Shown one piece after another: positions 23,501 to 35,910 of a stretch of 64,000 bases of DNA. A program made the translations under genes and the position numbers. The DNA comes from Climacium dendroides. Lineage: Eukaryota > Streptophyta > Bryopsida > Hypnales > Climaciaceae. The stretch spans positions 13,205,489-13,269,488 of the forward strand of contig OX467090.1 of NCBI GenBank assembly GCA_950106755.1. Direction: 5' to 3'. Position 1 is the first letter of the stretch, and every line of letters begins with the position of its first letter. The notes beneath the pieces were generated by a model that was given only the letters and a program-made list of their open reading frames with translations, made no database searches and was not told the DNA's origin.

Positions 23501-24365
23501 AAAGACTCGTCCAAAACCTCAATGCCAACCACAAGCATTTCTTCGGGCCTTGTACAATAAACCGGCTATCAAATGCTCACTAAGCCAATCGCAAATTAGC
23601 ATCAAACCGAGAGAAACATCAACGACCACAGAATATCAACCATCAAGTCGCAGCAACAACGCCAGATCTTACAATTCAATCTTCGGGTGCATGGTAAAGG
23701 AAGTCCGATTGCCTCAAATCTCATCTAATTGCGTCATAATTTTAAGAACGAATTGCATTGGTTCTACAGCGTCAGCTACTAACTATCTCAAGGCACACTG
23801 TGCACCACTGTAGAAACGCGAAAATGACAGGGTTTACTGTAATCTCACAGGTAAGAGCAAAAGTCATGGACAATGCACACAAAATTCATCAACACGAAAC
23901 CAGCAAAAACACAACAAAGACTCAAAAAATAAATAAAGAAGGAAAACAAAAACTCAGCTTATAAAGAGACTTATCAAGACCTCAGTGCCATACTGCCACA
24001 AAAACTATTTCGGAACTTATATCAGAATCACGCTTTCAAATTTCGACCATCTCCATCGCGAAATTAGCACCAAATCGAGATAAAGAACATCAATGAACAC
24101 ACGCTATCAACTATGAAAATCGCTGAGTCCTAAACACTAAAAAAAAACATTAAAAAAAGGCGACTACAGCTTACCGAATCTCGAGCGCCTTGCTGAAGCA
24201 CTCCGCGGCGTCGTCGAAAGCCTCGTTGCGCGAGAACTCACAGCCGTCGTCGTACAACCGCTGCGCCTCTTCCAACTCCCCCGCAACAGCAGCAGCCGAA
24301 GGTTGCTCCATTGACGCTTCGCCGTTTTCAGCCCCGCCGCCGCTCGTGCTCGCCTCCATCATCAT
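20513..24365 (-). CDS. NASP: NASP-type histone chaperone (SHNi-TPR protein)
   Basis: NASP binds H3 and H3-H4 in nucleus and cytoplasm and supplies them for chromatin assembly. Six exons join in phase: 24365-24175, 22800-22637, 22114-21881, 21669-21579, 21394-21040 and 20923-20513, giving 481 residues, close to the length usual for plant NASP. The first TPR begins AQRLYDDGCEFSRNEAFDDA and continues into ALEIRV-HFGELAPECATTYYKYG. A long acidic insertion (GDGDEGDEDEGMGEGEE) interrupts TPR2, as is diagnostic of the family, before WKMLEFARVIHEKQ. Further TPRs follow (YDDYAKALEMLKQVVEPDSR, YFKIAIAHQLDLKPKEAL). A late coiled segment and a basic C-terminal tail with LGVVGRGVKR and SKKR are the likely nuclear signal. 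The start is the first of three consecutive ATG codons. Intron 1 is 1.37 kb and contains an old internal duplication. Confidence 0.93.
23260..24115. repeat. Direct duplication inside NASP intron 1
   Basis: Two diverged tandem copies lie at about 23260-23648 and 23694-24115. Both contain GCGTCATAA, GAATTGCATTGGTT or its variant, CAGGGTTTACT, a CTCAGTGCCA or CTCAATGCCA block, and a terminal AAATTAGCA-containing block in the same order. No coding sequence is involved. Confidence 0.7.
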
Positions 24366-25042
24366 GCCTTCTTCGAAATCCTGCGATCACGAATACAACA
24401 CCAAATGCGCACTTCGGAAGGATCCGCAGATCGAAAAAACAGAAACGAAATCCGAAACCTCGAGCACTAGTCCTCCCCCTCTTCGCCTTCTTCCGCTTCC
24501 CTCCTCGAAGGAAAGTAATCTACAAATTTCGAACAAAATTCGAACAAAATGGAGCATCGTATCTCGAGATTTCATAGATTCAAGAAACTTCCTCTTTTCT
24601 GAGTCTACGTGTTCTTGTATCTATGGAATATCATCTCTAGGCTGCGTAGATTATGGGTTTAGGGTAGAAATGGCGGGGGATAAATGGCGGGCCTCTTTGA
24701 CCCAACGGAACTAGACGAATGACAAACTAGTGGATGAATTATGTTATTTGGATGAATGAACTTCTTGGGCTTAGACTTAGGACCTCTTGTTCTCGGTCAT
24801 AGACCATTTCACCCATGACCGCAGGGTTTTAGTGGCAGAGAGCTTCCATTAGGGTTTTAGAGACCGAGAGTCCGTGTGCTCCCCCATCGAATTTCACGAA
24901 AATTGATCAAGTCATGCATCGTGATCGATTGGGAATTTGTTCATTGGAGCTTGAAATTTCACGAAATTATTCAAGCTATAAACATCACTAAGCTTTTCCG
25001 ATCTTTCTCAAGCTTTCTCAAGTTTTTCAAGTTTTTTCTGAG
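24366..25042. promoter_or_regulatory. Shared intergenic region between divergent NASP and ERA genes
   Basis: The two start codons lie 677 bp apart and point away from each other, so both promoters and both 5' leaders must lie here unless further upstream exons exist. The ERA-side leader holds a pyrimidine-rich run with repeated TTTCTCAAG units (about 24995-25040). No specific factor site was assigned. Confidence 0.55.
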
Positions 25043-28000
25043 ATGCATGCGGTGGTGAAACTGCTGCGGCGGACGAACCATCATCATGTGTGGATGTCTT
25101 CGTCCTCGTCGTCGATTGCGCACTTGGAGAAGTCGGCGTGGTGTGGATTCGATCGATTCTACTCTGCGAAGAGTGGAGGTGAAAGCAGCGATGAGGAAAG
25201 CAATAGTGCCTGGGAGAAAGTGGTAGCGGAGGAGAGTGATGATAGCCCTGGGCCTTCAGGGCGTGGTTTTGTCAAGGATGCGGACTGGTTGGCAAGAGAT
25301 TCCAAGGCGAAAGCGCAAGCGATGGCGTTGCTGAGCGCTGCACTGGATGAAGCCGAAGGAGAGGAGGAAGGGAAAGGTGAGAATGTAGATGTTAGCGAGG
25401 AAGATCAGAAGTCGCTCCGCGTTGGTGTCGTTGGATCTCCTAATGCTGGCAAATCCACTCTTACAAATTACTTGGTAAGGTTCCTCCAATTCTGATGTAA
25501 AATAAGATTTCCTATCAACTGAAATCTGTATAGACATTTGAAGCGTTTAACCAATATGTAGGAATGTGCTTTCATTGGTAGATCGTTATAGAACTTTAGA
25601 GAGATCACTTCGGGTACGAGGGCCAAACTCTCTTGAGATCAAAGTTTATTGCTCAATGTGTGATGATTACCTTATGCAATTTCAAAGTGGGAGGTTGTAG
25701 ACCAATATTGAAAGGATAGTAGACAATCCCATTTCCATCCAACGATGATTGGTCATCGACATTTACCCAAGTCGTGCTTACACCTTTTGCTAATTGGGGA
25801 CCAATCGAGTGTACGAATAGAAATTGGGAACAGGGTCAGGAGGCGGGATCAGGTCCTTGACTGTTTTAGTATTTTCTACCTTATCTGGATTCATACATCA
25901 TAATGGAAGTAGAACTTGTGTGTATCAATTTTGGGGCTAACAGTATATCTCGAATATTGCAGGTTGGGTCTAAAGTATCGGCAGTTTCACGGAAAACAAA
26001 CACAACGCACAAGGAGCACATCGGCATTCTGACGAAGGGTGATAGCCAATTGGTACGGTTTCTACTTCCAGCTCGTGAATTTGTCATTCTCATGTCGTGG
26101 TGCTCTCTGTTGCGTATGTTGTCTTGTTATGCAAAGGATATAGGAAAGTTGGAAGGAAAGAAAATTCAATCTTTTTTATTTTGGATGCATGAACATTGTG
26201 AGTCCTTTGAAAAGGTGATTGTAATTTCCGAGAATGCTTTGGCAGATTTTCTTTGACACTCCAGGTTTGACGGTGGACATTAGGGGGCATCCTTTGAGAA
26301 CGGATAATCGCAACCGAGTCCGGAGCGCTTGGCATACTGCTGAGCTTTGTGAGGCTCTCATTGTGCTTGTTGATGCTCAGCGTCAAATTGAAAGGTAATT
26401 GTACTTTCCGTGGTTCAGTAAACTGAAAGGCAATCGCTATGAATGTCATTGGAACATGCTCTCTAGTTGAATGTGATTCATACATGCAAATTCTTGTTCT
26501 CCTTATCCAGTTTGGCATTCAGTGTTTTACAGGCTAGAGGCTCAACTGGTTGGGACCTAGACAGTTAGACAACGACTCGTAGCTTTGCAGGAGTTGTGGA
26601 TAAGTAGCTTTGGATATGACTTTTGTCTGTTTTCCTCAGCAGGCCTGATAAGCGTGTAGCTCGCTTAATTGAGAAGCTTGGGACTGAAGAGACAGCGTCA
26701 CAGAAGAAAATCCTGTGTTTCAACAAGGTATGGCTTCTTCTTAGCCTATTTGAGGATGAATAATGTTTGTCTTAACCCCTAAGTGTCCAAACTAAGGTTA
26801 CAATAAAGGTCACCGACTAATAGTTGATTATAATAAATTTCAAAATATATTTCTGTTGTTCAAAGAATTAGGGTGTGATTTTTTCTTTCTGTTGGTACAC
26901 TTTCCTGCATTCTTTGAAGCTTCCTATACGAGTTATTTCAACTCCTAAAGATGTGGAAGTGGTCACTATTGCCATTTAGGGCATTTAGGGGTTAAAAAAT
27001 CTTGACAATCACTCGTTCTTTAATAGCAGTATCACTATGTCACTACCAAATATACAATCCCTAAATTCTCGCTTTCTAGATTAAAAGCCATTCCTTGCAC
27101 ACTTTTGACAAATTCATCAGGATTCACTCAAACACGCGCACTTTTTATTGCATTTTGGTTGATTGGGTTGTCGTAATATTGTGTCCTCTGCAGTTGAGGT
27201 CTGTGCTCGTCTCCTGTTAGGGTTGCATATTTATAGTTGTTGATTTGTGTTAAAGGTGGACTTGGTACATCCGAAGCGATTACTGCTACCTTTGGCAGAA
27301 GAGTATGGCCGTTATCCAGCATTCGACAGGTACATTGTCGTTACTAATTTCAATAGAGTATCTATTGCGGATTTTTTTTTTCATCATTTTGATCCCTAAT
27401 TTCTTATTCCTTGTTTTCAGCACATTCATGATCTCAGCATTGACCGGAAATGGCGTGGATGCATTACAGGAATACCTTCTAGATCAGGTTTGTCTAAGTC
27501 CGTACAGATGGAATTTGGTGAAAATATAATTTGTAGCATTTGACACTTGGAGCATATTAGAGCGCATAATGCCATTGCAACCTGAAGTTTTTCTTATGAT
27601 ATCTGCAGGCAGTACCTAGACCCTGGGAAGAAGAAGCAGAAGCCAAACCGCAGCGATTTGCCCGGGCAACAGCTCTTGAGATTGTCCGACAACACATCTT
27701 CGATAGCTTGCACAAGGTCTCCTTGCCTTCTTTCAAACTTCGATGTTTGTAATTTCATGGATCTAACCACACGCAAATGATATCAAGAGGTTTATATGCA
27801 TTCTTGGTATAGGTTTCTTGATCCCTATTTAACATAGCAGTGAACTTCCTGATGTATAACTACAAACTATATTCCGTAGATCAACTGTTTCCAAAAACTA
27901 TGCCCTCGTTGTGCAGAAAGCTAGTCACTGTACGGTCTTTTCCAATGGAGTATACGTAGGTGTTTGATAGTTTAATTGAAGAGTTTATGGAATGCAGGAG

Positions 28001-28890
28001 CTACCATATAGGATAGAGCAAAGACACCTTTCATGGAGAGTACTAAAAGATGGTTCCATTCGCATCCATCATCTTCTTCTTGTTGAGAAAGAAGGCCACC
28101 GCAAAATTCTGATAGGCAAGAATGGGGATGTAATCAGGTTAGTTCTATTCTTTGCCGTCCACTATGCTTCTCTTTGAAAACCGTCAATGATTACTGTCCA
28201 TACCATCTAGTTGTCTAGTCTGTCAATTTGTATTTGGCTGCTGGCACATGAATTACAGTATTAACAGTGTAGTGTTGTTAGTTCATTGTGAAACCCCATT
28301 CATTTCTACTGCTGCAAGTTATAGAAGCACATCAAAGTTGTATGTAGACGTTGTCTGCCTTTTGAGTTCACGTTAGACTTGAACCAATTTTAGATTGCAC
28401 AGGTCAAAGCAACGAGCTTGAGATTATAAGCTTACAATTTGAACGAACATCATTTGCACAGAGGTGTGAGATAATGAATCAAAAATATCATCAAGACATT
28501 ACAATTTGAACCAACATCATGGAAAATGAATCAGAAATAATTATTGCGACAATCAATGTGAAGGGTTTCTCGTTATCTCAAACTTGCTGCTTTGTCCTGA
28601 AGTATGTGCACTCTGAAGTAGTGCAAAGATCTTTGAACTTGATTATGTGTATGTTGCTGCTCTTGCTATTATTTTCATTGTGAATCTTTTATTTGCTGAA
28701 TTACATACCGACTAATTTTTCCAATGTTGTGTATCTTGTGTTCAGGAAGATTGGAACCGTAGCTCGAATGGAGCTGCAGAAGGTGTTGAACAATACTGTC
28801 CATTTGGTCTTAGATGTTAAAGTTTTAGAGCCGGGGCGTGATTTCATCACTTCACTGGACGAAGTGAATGGGGACCCGTTGTTTCTGTAG
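25043..28890 (+). CDS. ERA-type GTPase with KH domain, organellar
   Basis: Era binds the 3' end of small-subunit rRNA and promotes ribosome assembly. Nine exons join in phase: 25043-25474, 25963-26052, 26246-26394, 26643-26727, 27256-27329, 27421-27487, 27609-27716, 27998-28137 and 28746-28890, giving 429 residues. GTPase motifs are complete: G1 GSPNAGKST (131-139), G2 SRKTNTT (153-159), G3 DTPGL (178-182), G4 NKVD (251-254) and G5 SAL (282-284). A C-terminal type II KH domain carries IGKNGDVI (about 374-381). The N-terminus is rich in Arg, Ser and His with few acids and includes RRT and FDRFYSAKS, which suggests a mitochondrial presequence; an acidic linker follows. Plants have chloroplast and mitochondrial Era homologues, and this N-terminus favours the mitochondrial one. 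The N-terminal targeting is inference. Confidence 0.93.
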
Positions 28891-29660
28891 TGATACAACT
28901 CTGGAAATGGAGGGAAAAAAACAGGTTGCTCCAAACTTCAATTTTTGCTTTTATTTTTTTGATATAGTGTTTCTTGTTTCGTAGTATACCTAGAAATTTT
29001 CACAGCATGGAGTCTCATCTGACCACGTGCTATTTTGAACCCCTATATGTCAGAAACTTGTATAATACGAACTTCTGGTACTGAGAAAGGCCTTTTATTT
29101 GTAGCGTTTACCGGTTTCCTCTATTGCTAGCACATGCCGACCTCTTTAATATCACTCTCTAATATCACACTATATAATACGACATCTTCTGTTCTCTCAC
29201 CAAACCTTGAGGAATGGGTGTAAGTATCATTCAAAACCAAGCATTTTTACTAAGCATTGCTCCCTCAAGAATTTTACTCCCTCTGTCTCACTAAAAAACT
29301 CCAAAAACCTTCCTTGAGACAAATTATGCCAATGATATATACATTTAAGAGCTAATAACCCATCCTCTAAGATCTATTCAAAATTTTTAGCTTAAGCATT
29401 GTTGTTTAGGCATCCAAAATCTATATGGAAAATATCATATTTGAACATCATTCATGAATGTTGCCAACTTGTCAATCTTGATGATTTAAAGGTTGGTGGC
29501 AACAATGGGATTGTAAGAATATATACTCCCAATTTAAATACCGCAACAAAGAAACATGGCCCCTTTTATGAACAAATTTGTATAGCACCCTAGTAGTGAC
29601 AAAATTCATTGTCAACACAACTATTTGAGGAAGCAACAAGTGTAAAGGGCCTCGTATGGG
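28891..29660. other. 3' flank of ERA gene, no further gene seen
   Basis: AT-rich DNA following the stop codon. The first few hundred bases probably include the 3' untranslated region. No RNA gene or coding sequence was recognised. Confidence 0.5.
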
Positions 29661-29810
29661 CTTTTTAGGAGAGGAATGCTCCTTGATTGTTTGCCACTTA
29701 TTTCCACAATATCATTTAATATGGCCAAGGTTGAGCTTTTTAGGAGAGGAATGCTCCTTGATTGTTTGCCACTTACTTCCATAATATCATTTAATATGGG
29801 CAACGTTTAT
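29661..29810. repeat. 75-bp tandem duplication
   Basis: Two copies with a 75-bp offset, each beginning CTTTTTAGGAGAGGAATGCT (29661 and 29736), differ at only a few bases. Confidence 0.9.
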
Positions 29811-29929
29811 TCAATGATCAAAATTAGTAAATAGAGATTTTTAATGGGACATAAATTGTGTCTCATTTTGAGGTTTTTAGTGGGACAAAGGAAATAAACA
29901 ACAAAGGAGATGGTTACTTCAAAATGTTT

Positions 29930-31195
29930 AACCCCTAAAGGACCGAATTGTATTTTTTTGGCAACATAGCAATTTGGAGTAGCTCATTATGAATGGAGTT
30001 TTCATTATTATTATTTTTTTAATTGCGACACAACAAAATTTGAAGAGTAGCTTTAAGGTGCAACATTTTTCATAACTTTTGACTACATGGTTTAAAAGGT
30101 TATTGTATAAAATGTAATTTTTTTTTAAAATCTAAAGAACCAAATTGCGTTTTGGGGCAATTCACTATGAATGGAATTTTCATTTTTTTCCTTTGAAATT
30201 TTGACATAACATGTGGTCAAGGAATAGCTTTAAGGTGCAACAATTTTCATAACTTTTGACATTATAAAAGTTATTTTATGATATATTGTTATCATTGCTC
30301 CCTAAGCAACTCAAAAAAATGACTTTCTTAAGAAATAAAAATTTGAACTTGGTTTTGTAGATATGTATATACATAGAAAGCTTTGAATCATTCCATTTTG
30401 ATTAACAGGATGAAAGTTATGAGGAATTTTAGGTTTTGGGACATTATAGAATCTCTACTCTAAAATAAATTTTGTAGTCCTTTATTTAACTCAATTTTCA
30501 ATTTTTCTAAAAAAAGAATCATTGTATGTAGATTGTTTATTTATGACATTACAACCATGAAGATTTTAGCCTTACCTTAAGTTTGAGTACTTTGAAGCAC
30601 TTTTGGGCCTATAAACATTGAATTCCTTTAGAAGTTAATTTACAATCATTGAAATTAGGGCACTATTTAAGACATTACACTATGGCTTTTGTATGCAAAT
30701 GTTCAAGTTTAACTTTCAAATTTAAAATGTCATTGGTTTTCACAAGAAATGACAAAACCTAAGGTCACAAAAATAACCTTGTAGTTGGTTAGAAGATCTA
30801 GTGCAATTGTGCATACAAATCCAAACAACATTTTCTCTAGCTTCTAGGTTAAAGACACCAAAACTGATAAATACACTCAAAATTGCCACTTTTTTTTATC
30901 ATAAATTGTTTCAATTATTAGATTAGTGAAAATAGAAGATGCTAAATCCCCTATTTGAAATGGGACTAATAAGGAGAATTTACCTTGGAAAAAACACAAG
31001 AATTTTTTATTTGCCACACATGAAAAAATTTGCAAATTTTGAATTCATATTTGCAATTAAAAAACCCCAATTATCTAGGAAAGGTCTAAAATATACCCTA
31101 AACATGGCACAAAATATGGGACAACATTTTGCTTTTATCCTAGAGATTAGAGAACATGCATTTTTATCTTGTTGATCCTACTTTGAATGGAGGAT
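29930..31195. repeat. AT-rich dispersed repeat with relatives at 38.7-41.1 kb
   Basis: Segments 29930-30280 match 39820-40010, and 30370-30500 match 40890-41040, in the same orientation. They share phrases such as TTTTCATAACTTTTGAC and AAAGCTTTGAATCATT. Positions 30180-30280 partly duplicate 29975-30110. Positions 30965-31190 are an inverted, degenerate copy of the element at 38732-38999. No coding sequence is seen. Confidence 0.6.
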
Positions 31196-33178
31196 TTAAT
31201 GTCTTGCGTGAAATCTACATGAAATATAGTCTTTAGCCAATTTGGGGGTCAAATTAAAAATGATTCAATACTAAAATATTCAAAAAAACAAAATAGTATT
31301 TAATAATCCTATTTCTCAAACTTTTCCATCAATTAGTTAATATTAAAAAATATAATTAGAATAAGATGCAAGTATGAAATATATCTATTTTATAATATTT
31401 AAAACATACATTCAATATTAAATGACTCCATATACATATATATGTATCCATACATATGCATATATCCTCAATTACTTTTGTATATTATTTTTGTATATTT
31501 GTACATTTGTTACAATATTTTCAACAATGAAACCTTATAAGACATTAGTATTCTATTTTCTTGTGTGTTGCCAAAAATGGATTTTAAAAATGAAGCGTCC
31601 TTCCAAATTTTGGATGAATACATGACCGTCCAAATGGATGAAATTACGACAACCGTTGCACAAGGAAACGAATTTCATATGAAAAAATTTGTGAGGATGA
31701 GAATTGACCATCCATTCCAACGAAAAATTAATCATGAACTTTCTCGTCGTCCGTCGTCATCAGCGACGAACCCGTTCCTTCCGACGAAAGCTTCCTCTCG
31801 CTCCCGCCAAACCCGAAGAAAAGTGCCGGGAAGCCTGTGACGGCCAGAAGAACCCGTGCCCGGTCCGAAATGGCGCGTAGATTTGAATTTCAATTCAGTT
31901 TTGCATCGTTGAATGCGCTCTCTCCCGCTACACCCAGCACCATAGTGCTTGGTGAATGGGATGTCTACCGTACTGTAGCTCATCGGTGCTTCAAGGATGA
32001 CACCGCAACAGCAGTACAGCCCCCTCCATCTCCAATACAATTTCATTGCCCATATTTGATGTCGTCCTGCCAAATTGTAACCCTAGTGAAGAGATTCTGA
32101 GCTTCTGACGAGCTTTTTTGAGGCGAGACTGGTCGCTGCATTGGTGTACAGTGAAATTCGGGTTTGGAGCTCGGATTTGAAGACTTTGAGAGTGTGGTGA
32201 GGGTGTTGGTGTTGCCGACGAGAGTCTCTGTTTCCTGGATTCGCAGATTTTTTTATTTTTTTTATTTTCACGGTTGGATTGGATGATTGGGCTGGATGGT
32301 TGGATGTCGGGTGCAATCAATCGAAGTTTTCTTCAAATTGGCATCAAAGCGTAATGAATCGTTTCTGTAGGATATCTATTTGATTTTTGTGATTCTCTCG
32401 AAGGAATCGTCGATTGTGGTGAGTGATTGCCCTCTTTGATTATTAGTTTCCTTTTGATATCGAGTCATTTTGAGTGTAGTTCCGAGTGCATTGATTCAGT
32501 GGACTTCGGTTGGTTCTTAGGGATTCAGGCTGTAGAATTTGAGTGTCATATTGTTCAGGATTGGCTTAGGGCGATTTGTTTGCTTTTGGTGTTTGTCAGT
32601 GTACGTGAATTGAGCAAGGAACCGCCGCATTTGGTGTTTCTTTTGCAGTAGGCGAATTCTTGGAAGTGTTTGTGCATTGGGGTTATTGGGGTTGAGTGAT
32701 GTGGTTGTAGGATTTCTTAGTTTTCTGCTAACTGGTTCAGCTATTCTACTTTTGCGATTCTCTCGATTGTGACTGATTGCCGTTTTTTACTATTGGTACT
32801 TGAAAGACTCGTGAATGTTGAGTATTGTATTGAGTGATGTGGCACAGTTATTTACAGTCGGTTCTCTTTCAGGATTAGAGGTCCGAGGATGAGGGTTATC
32901 CAGGAGTGGCTTGGAAGGGTGACGGAGCCCTCGAAGTGATTTTTGTGCGCTGGGTATAGGAAATTGAGTGAGGAGCACCTGCATTTGCTGTTAAGGAGAG
33001 TCCTTGGAAGGGTTTGGGCATTGGGGAGATTAGTTTTTGAGTGATGTGGAGTTCTGCGGTGCTCGACTGAGTGATGAAGTATTGACAGATGTGTTAGCGA
33101 ACATTAGGGTAAGGTAGACTAGCAATGGTCATCAATCGATGACTCTTCTCGAGTTAAGCATCTTGTGAGGAGACAATA
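31196..33178 (+). promoter_or_regulatory. 5' flank and probable leader of the EXO5 gene
   Basis: AT-rich DNA gives way at about 31.7 kb to GC-richer sequence that runs up to the EXO5 start codon. Open frames on either strand near 31.6-32.3 kb are short and match nothing I recognise. Within the leader, about 32390-32704 is duplicated in diverged form at 32756-33052 (GATTCTCTCGA at the start, GAGTGATGTGG at the end of each). A leader intron is possible but was not defined. Confidence 0.4.
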
Positions 33179-35910
33179 ATGAAGGCTGTGAAGGAGAGAG
33201 CAATGTGTTTGGATAACAGCATATCCGTTGAGATTGTGGATGACGACGAATTGGCCGCCATTGAGGCAGCCTTTCTCCAAGTCTCTTCCGTTCCGCGCTC
33301 GAAAGCGTATGCTTCCTCCTTAATTTGTGCTCCGCCGTTACAACGAGGGCGCTCGTTAGCCGAGTCCGCGAACTATTGGCTGAAGCAATGTTCGAACGTT
33401 CAAGAGCACGTCAGAAACCGAGGCGGTGGAACGTGTTCAGTGTCTCTTGTCGAAGTTCACTCTTGTTCCTCTACCGAAGTTTCATTAACTTCTAAGGTTG
33501 AGGGTCAAAGCCGCAATATCAGCTGCTGCATGGATAGTATGTCGACGAAGCATTGCAGATCAAGTGAGAAGGCAAGCTCGGTATCAGCGCTGAGTGTCTT
33601 GGACGAATCAAACCCGGATATGTCGCATGCAAGCAATGAGGTATCGAGAATTACTGTTCAGGTTGAGCTTCCTCAAGGACAAGCTCATGAACCAGAAATC
33701 ACAGTAGTTCCAGATATTGAAGATCTCCAAGGTGTAAAACATACAGCTAAGACTCAGGAAGAAGATGCCCCCCCTGAGCCGAAGCCGAGATGTCTCTCTG
33801 TTACTGACTTTACCGCATTTGTAAGAAAACTATTCATTGTATGTGACATTGGATGTCTCTACTTGATGGGTCTTTCACTTTGTGCATCAAAGTGCCTAGT
33901 ATGTGGCATATGATGTTATCCTGCTGATTATGCCCTTCATACTAGAAGTTCATATTTCATGTAGAGGCCTGTTAATGAGGTAATTTGATCCGCGACTGTC
34001 CAGGAATGGTGTGAAAAGCAAGTGGAATTCACTAAAAGATTAGGGAAACCTAAACAAACGGAAGCAATGAAAGCAGGAAGTGCTCGGCATGCAGAACTCG
34101 AAGTAGAGGTATGAATCTCGCACATGAGTATGCAGCAGTATGCCTTCTTGTAAGAAAGGGCTTATTTCGTTTTCATAGGAGTTCTGCTTGCGCCGTTATT
34201 TAGATTATTAGTGAATAAGCATCATTAGGTCATCCGAGTCCATTCGTTGGGTATTCCCTTTAATTCTGCCTTCCAGATTCATATTTGTCTTATCTGAAAC
34301 AGGTGCTGAAAAAGGTCGAAGTGGAAATAACGTCCAAGGAAGACTCATGGGCAATGCGGTTAATCAATTTTATAACTGGTGCACGACAAATGTTGCTCGA
34401 AGGAATGACGCGAGAGCTGCCTGTGTAAGTTGTGAACCTGTTTGAATCTATTGCTTGTTTGTATGCTTTGCGACAGTTTGATCAACAGTGCTTTAAATGT
34501 TATGGTGCATCCTGCTGAAATGTTATGGTGCATCCTGATGAAAGTTAAGCATCTTAGGTTGAAATAGTACTGGGATGGGAGATCTTTCGGGTGGTGTTCC
34601 ACCCACATTTTTTCCAGAAAGTGGTTCTTCTTTCAAAGTAATTAGGGTACGAGCCGTCTGGAACTTACGTGTCATCTGCATTTTGTTCTCATCTGCGGAT
34701 GCAGGGTTGGTTTAATTGGAGGGGCATGGGTGATTGGTATTATTGATGAACTGAAGATGTGCGATAAAGATGGAATGCATCGACCCCAATTAATTGACAC
34801 CAAAACCCGCAACAAGCCTACACCACCATCAGCACCTCAGAAACAAAATGGAAGGTACTTAATTAAGTTGACATTTCACACTATGAACATTTTGTGATTT
34901 TATGTCATGTTTGTGGAGAGGTCACTTTTCTAGGTGAATTCTGATGTTATCAGATTTGTGCGATTATTTCCAGGATGCAGCTCATGGTTTACAAGTGTCT
35001 GTGGGACAACATTGTAACATCTGGAGTTCCTTTCGACTACTTTTTTGAGCACTTTAGGCTGAGACCACAACACCTTCTTTCAGAAGACATCAGAGTTCAT
35101 GCTGCCGAGATTTTTCCCGATGCTCTGGTATTTGCTACATCCAATTTAGAACACTGCTTGATCTGCTCAGTGCTCACTTTGGTATAATCCTTCAGTGGTT
35201 GAATTGATGTCGCACTCTTAATACCCAGTCATGGATATGGTGCAGGTACAGAATCTGCAAGATGTAGCTCGGATGTATTCTCATGAGTGTACTACATTTC
35301 CAGAATCTCACAGCTTGCTTCTCTTAAGGTACGTCTAGGATTCCTTCCAATGTTGGAACGTTCAACAGGACACAGCTGTGAGCCTTTGGTACCTTCAGCC
35401 CGTACTGGTTGGAACACTTACTGATGTACATGGGCAAATCCAGGCCACTTGACACATACTTCACGATGTTACTTATTCTGAAAGTTATCTCGAAGTAGAG
35501 GCAAATCGTAGGTAGAGTTACGGGCTTCGAGGTTGCTCTGATCCATGGTTCGCTTGCTGGTACTTGGCAGATATGAATGGCAAGCAGATCGTTCATTGTT
35601 AGGACAGGACGAATTTGACATTGAACGCGAGTGGTTGGACCTTCGAATCGGCTGGCACCTTGAGTTCTGGCATGGGCTTAGGGAACCAGCCTATGTGCCT
35701 GAAGACGAAACCTGGAAGTGTCGGTATTGTGCCTTCGCGGAGCTATGCCCAGCAGTTCAAGCTCTTAGCTTAGGCAATGAACCCAAGAAAGAAGATCAAG
35801 TCAACAAACCGCAGGAGCACATTGCGGATAACGGACAGAGTACACCAAGTCAAAAACCGGAGGAGCACACTGTGCCTACCGGACTCTTGAAGTACTTTAC
35901 ACCTCAGTGA
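33179..35910 (+). CDS. EXO5: Exonuclease V (EXO5/DEM1 family), iron-sulfur nuclease
   Basis: EXO5 is a single-strand DNA exonuclease of the RecB-like PD-(D/E)XK superfamily with a 4Fe-4S cluster, acting in organellar or nuclear DNA maintenance. Seven exons join in phase: 33179-33820, 34004-34108, 34303-34424, 34705-34854, 34974-35127, 35246-35328 and 35571-35910, giving 531 residues. Residues 1-205 are a low-complexity Ser-rich region. The domain begins SVTDFTAF-EWCEKQ (Cys217). AMKAGSARHAELE is RecB motif I. GIIDEL (Asp304) and LIDTKTR (Asp321, Lys323) are the catalytic blocks. Cys469, Cys472 and Cys478 (WKCRYCAFAELC) complete the cluster ligands with Cys217. RMQLMVYKCLWD is the conserved helix after the active site. 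The tail ends GLLKYFTPQ. The start is the first ATG of the frame. All key residues are present, so it looks functional. Confidence 0.93.
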
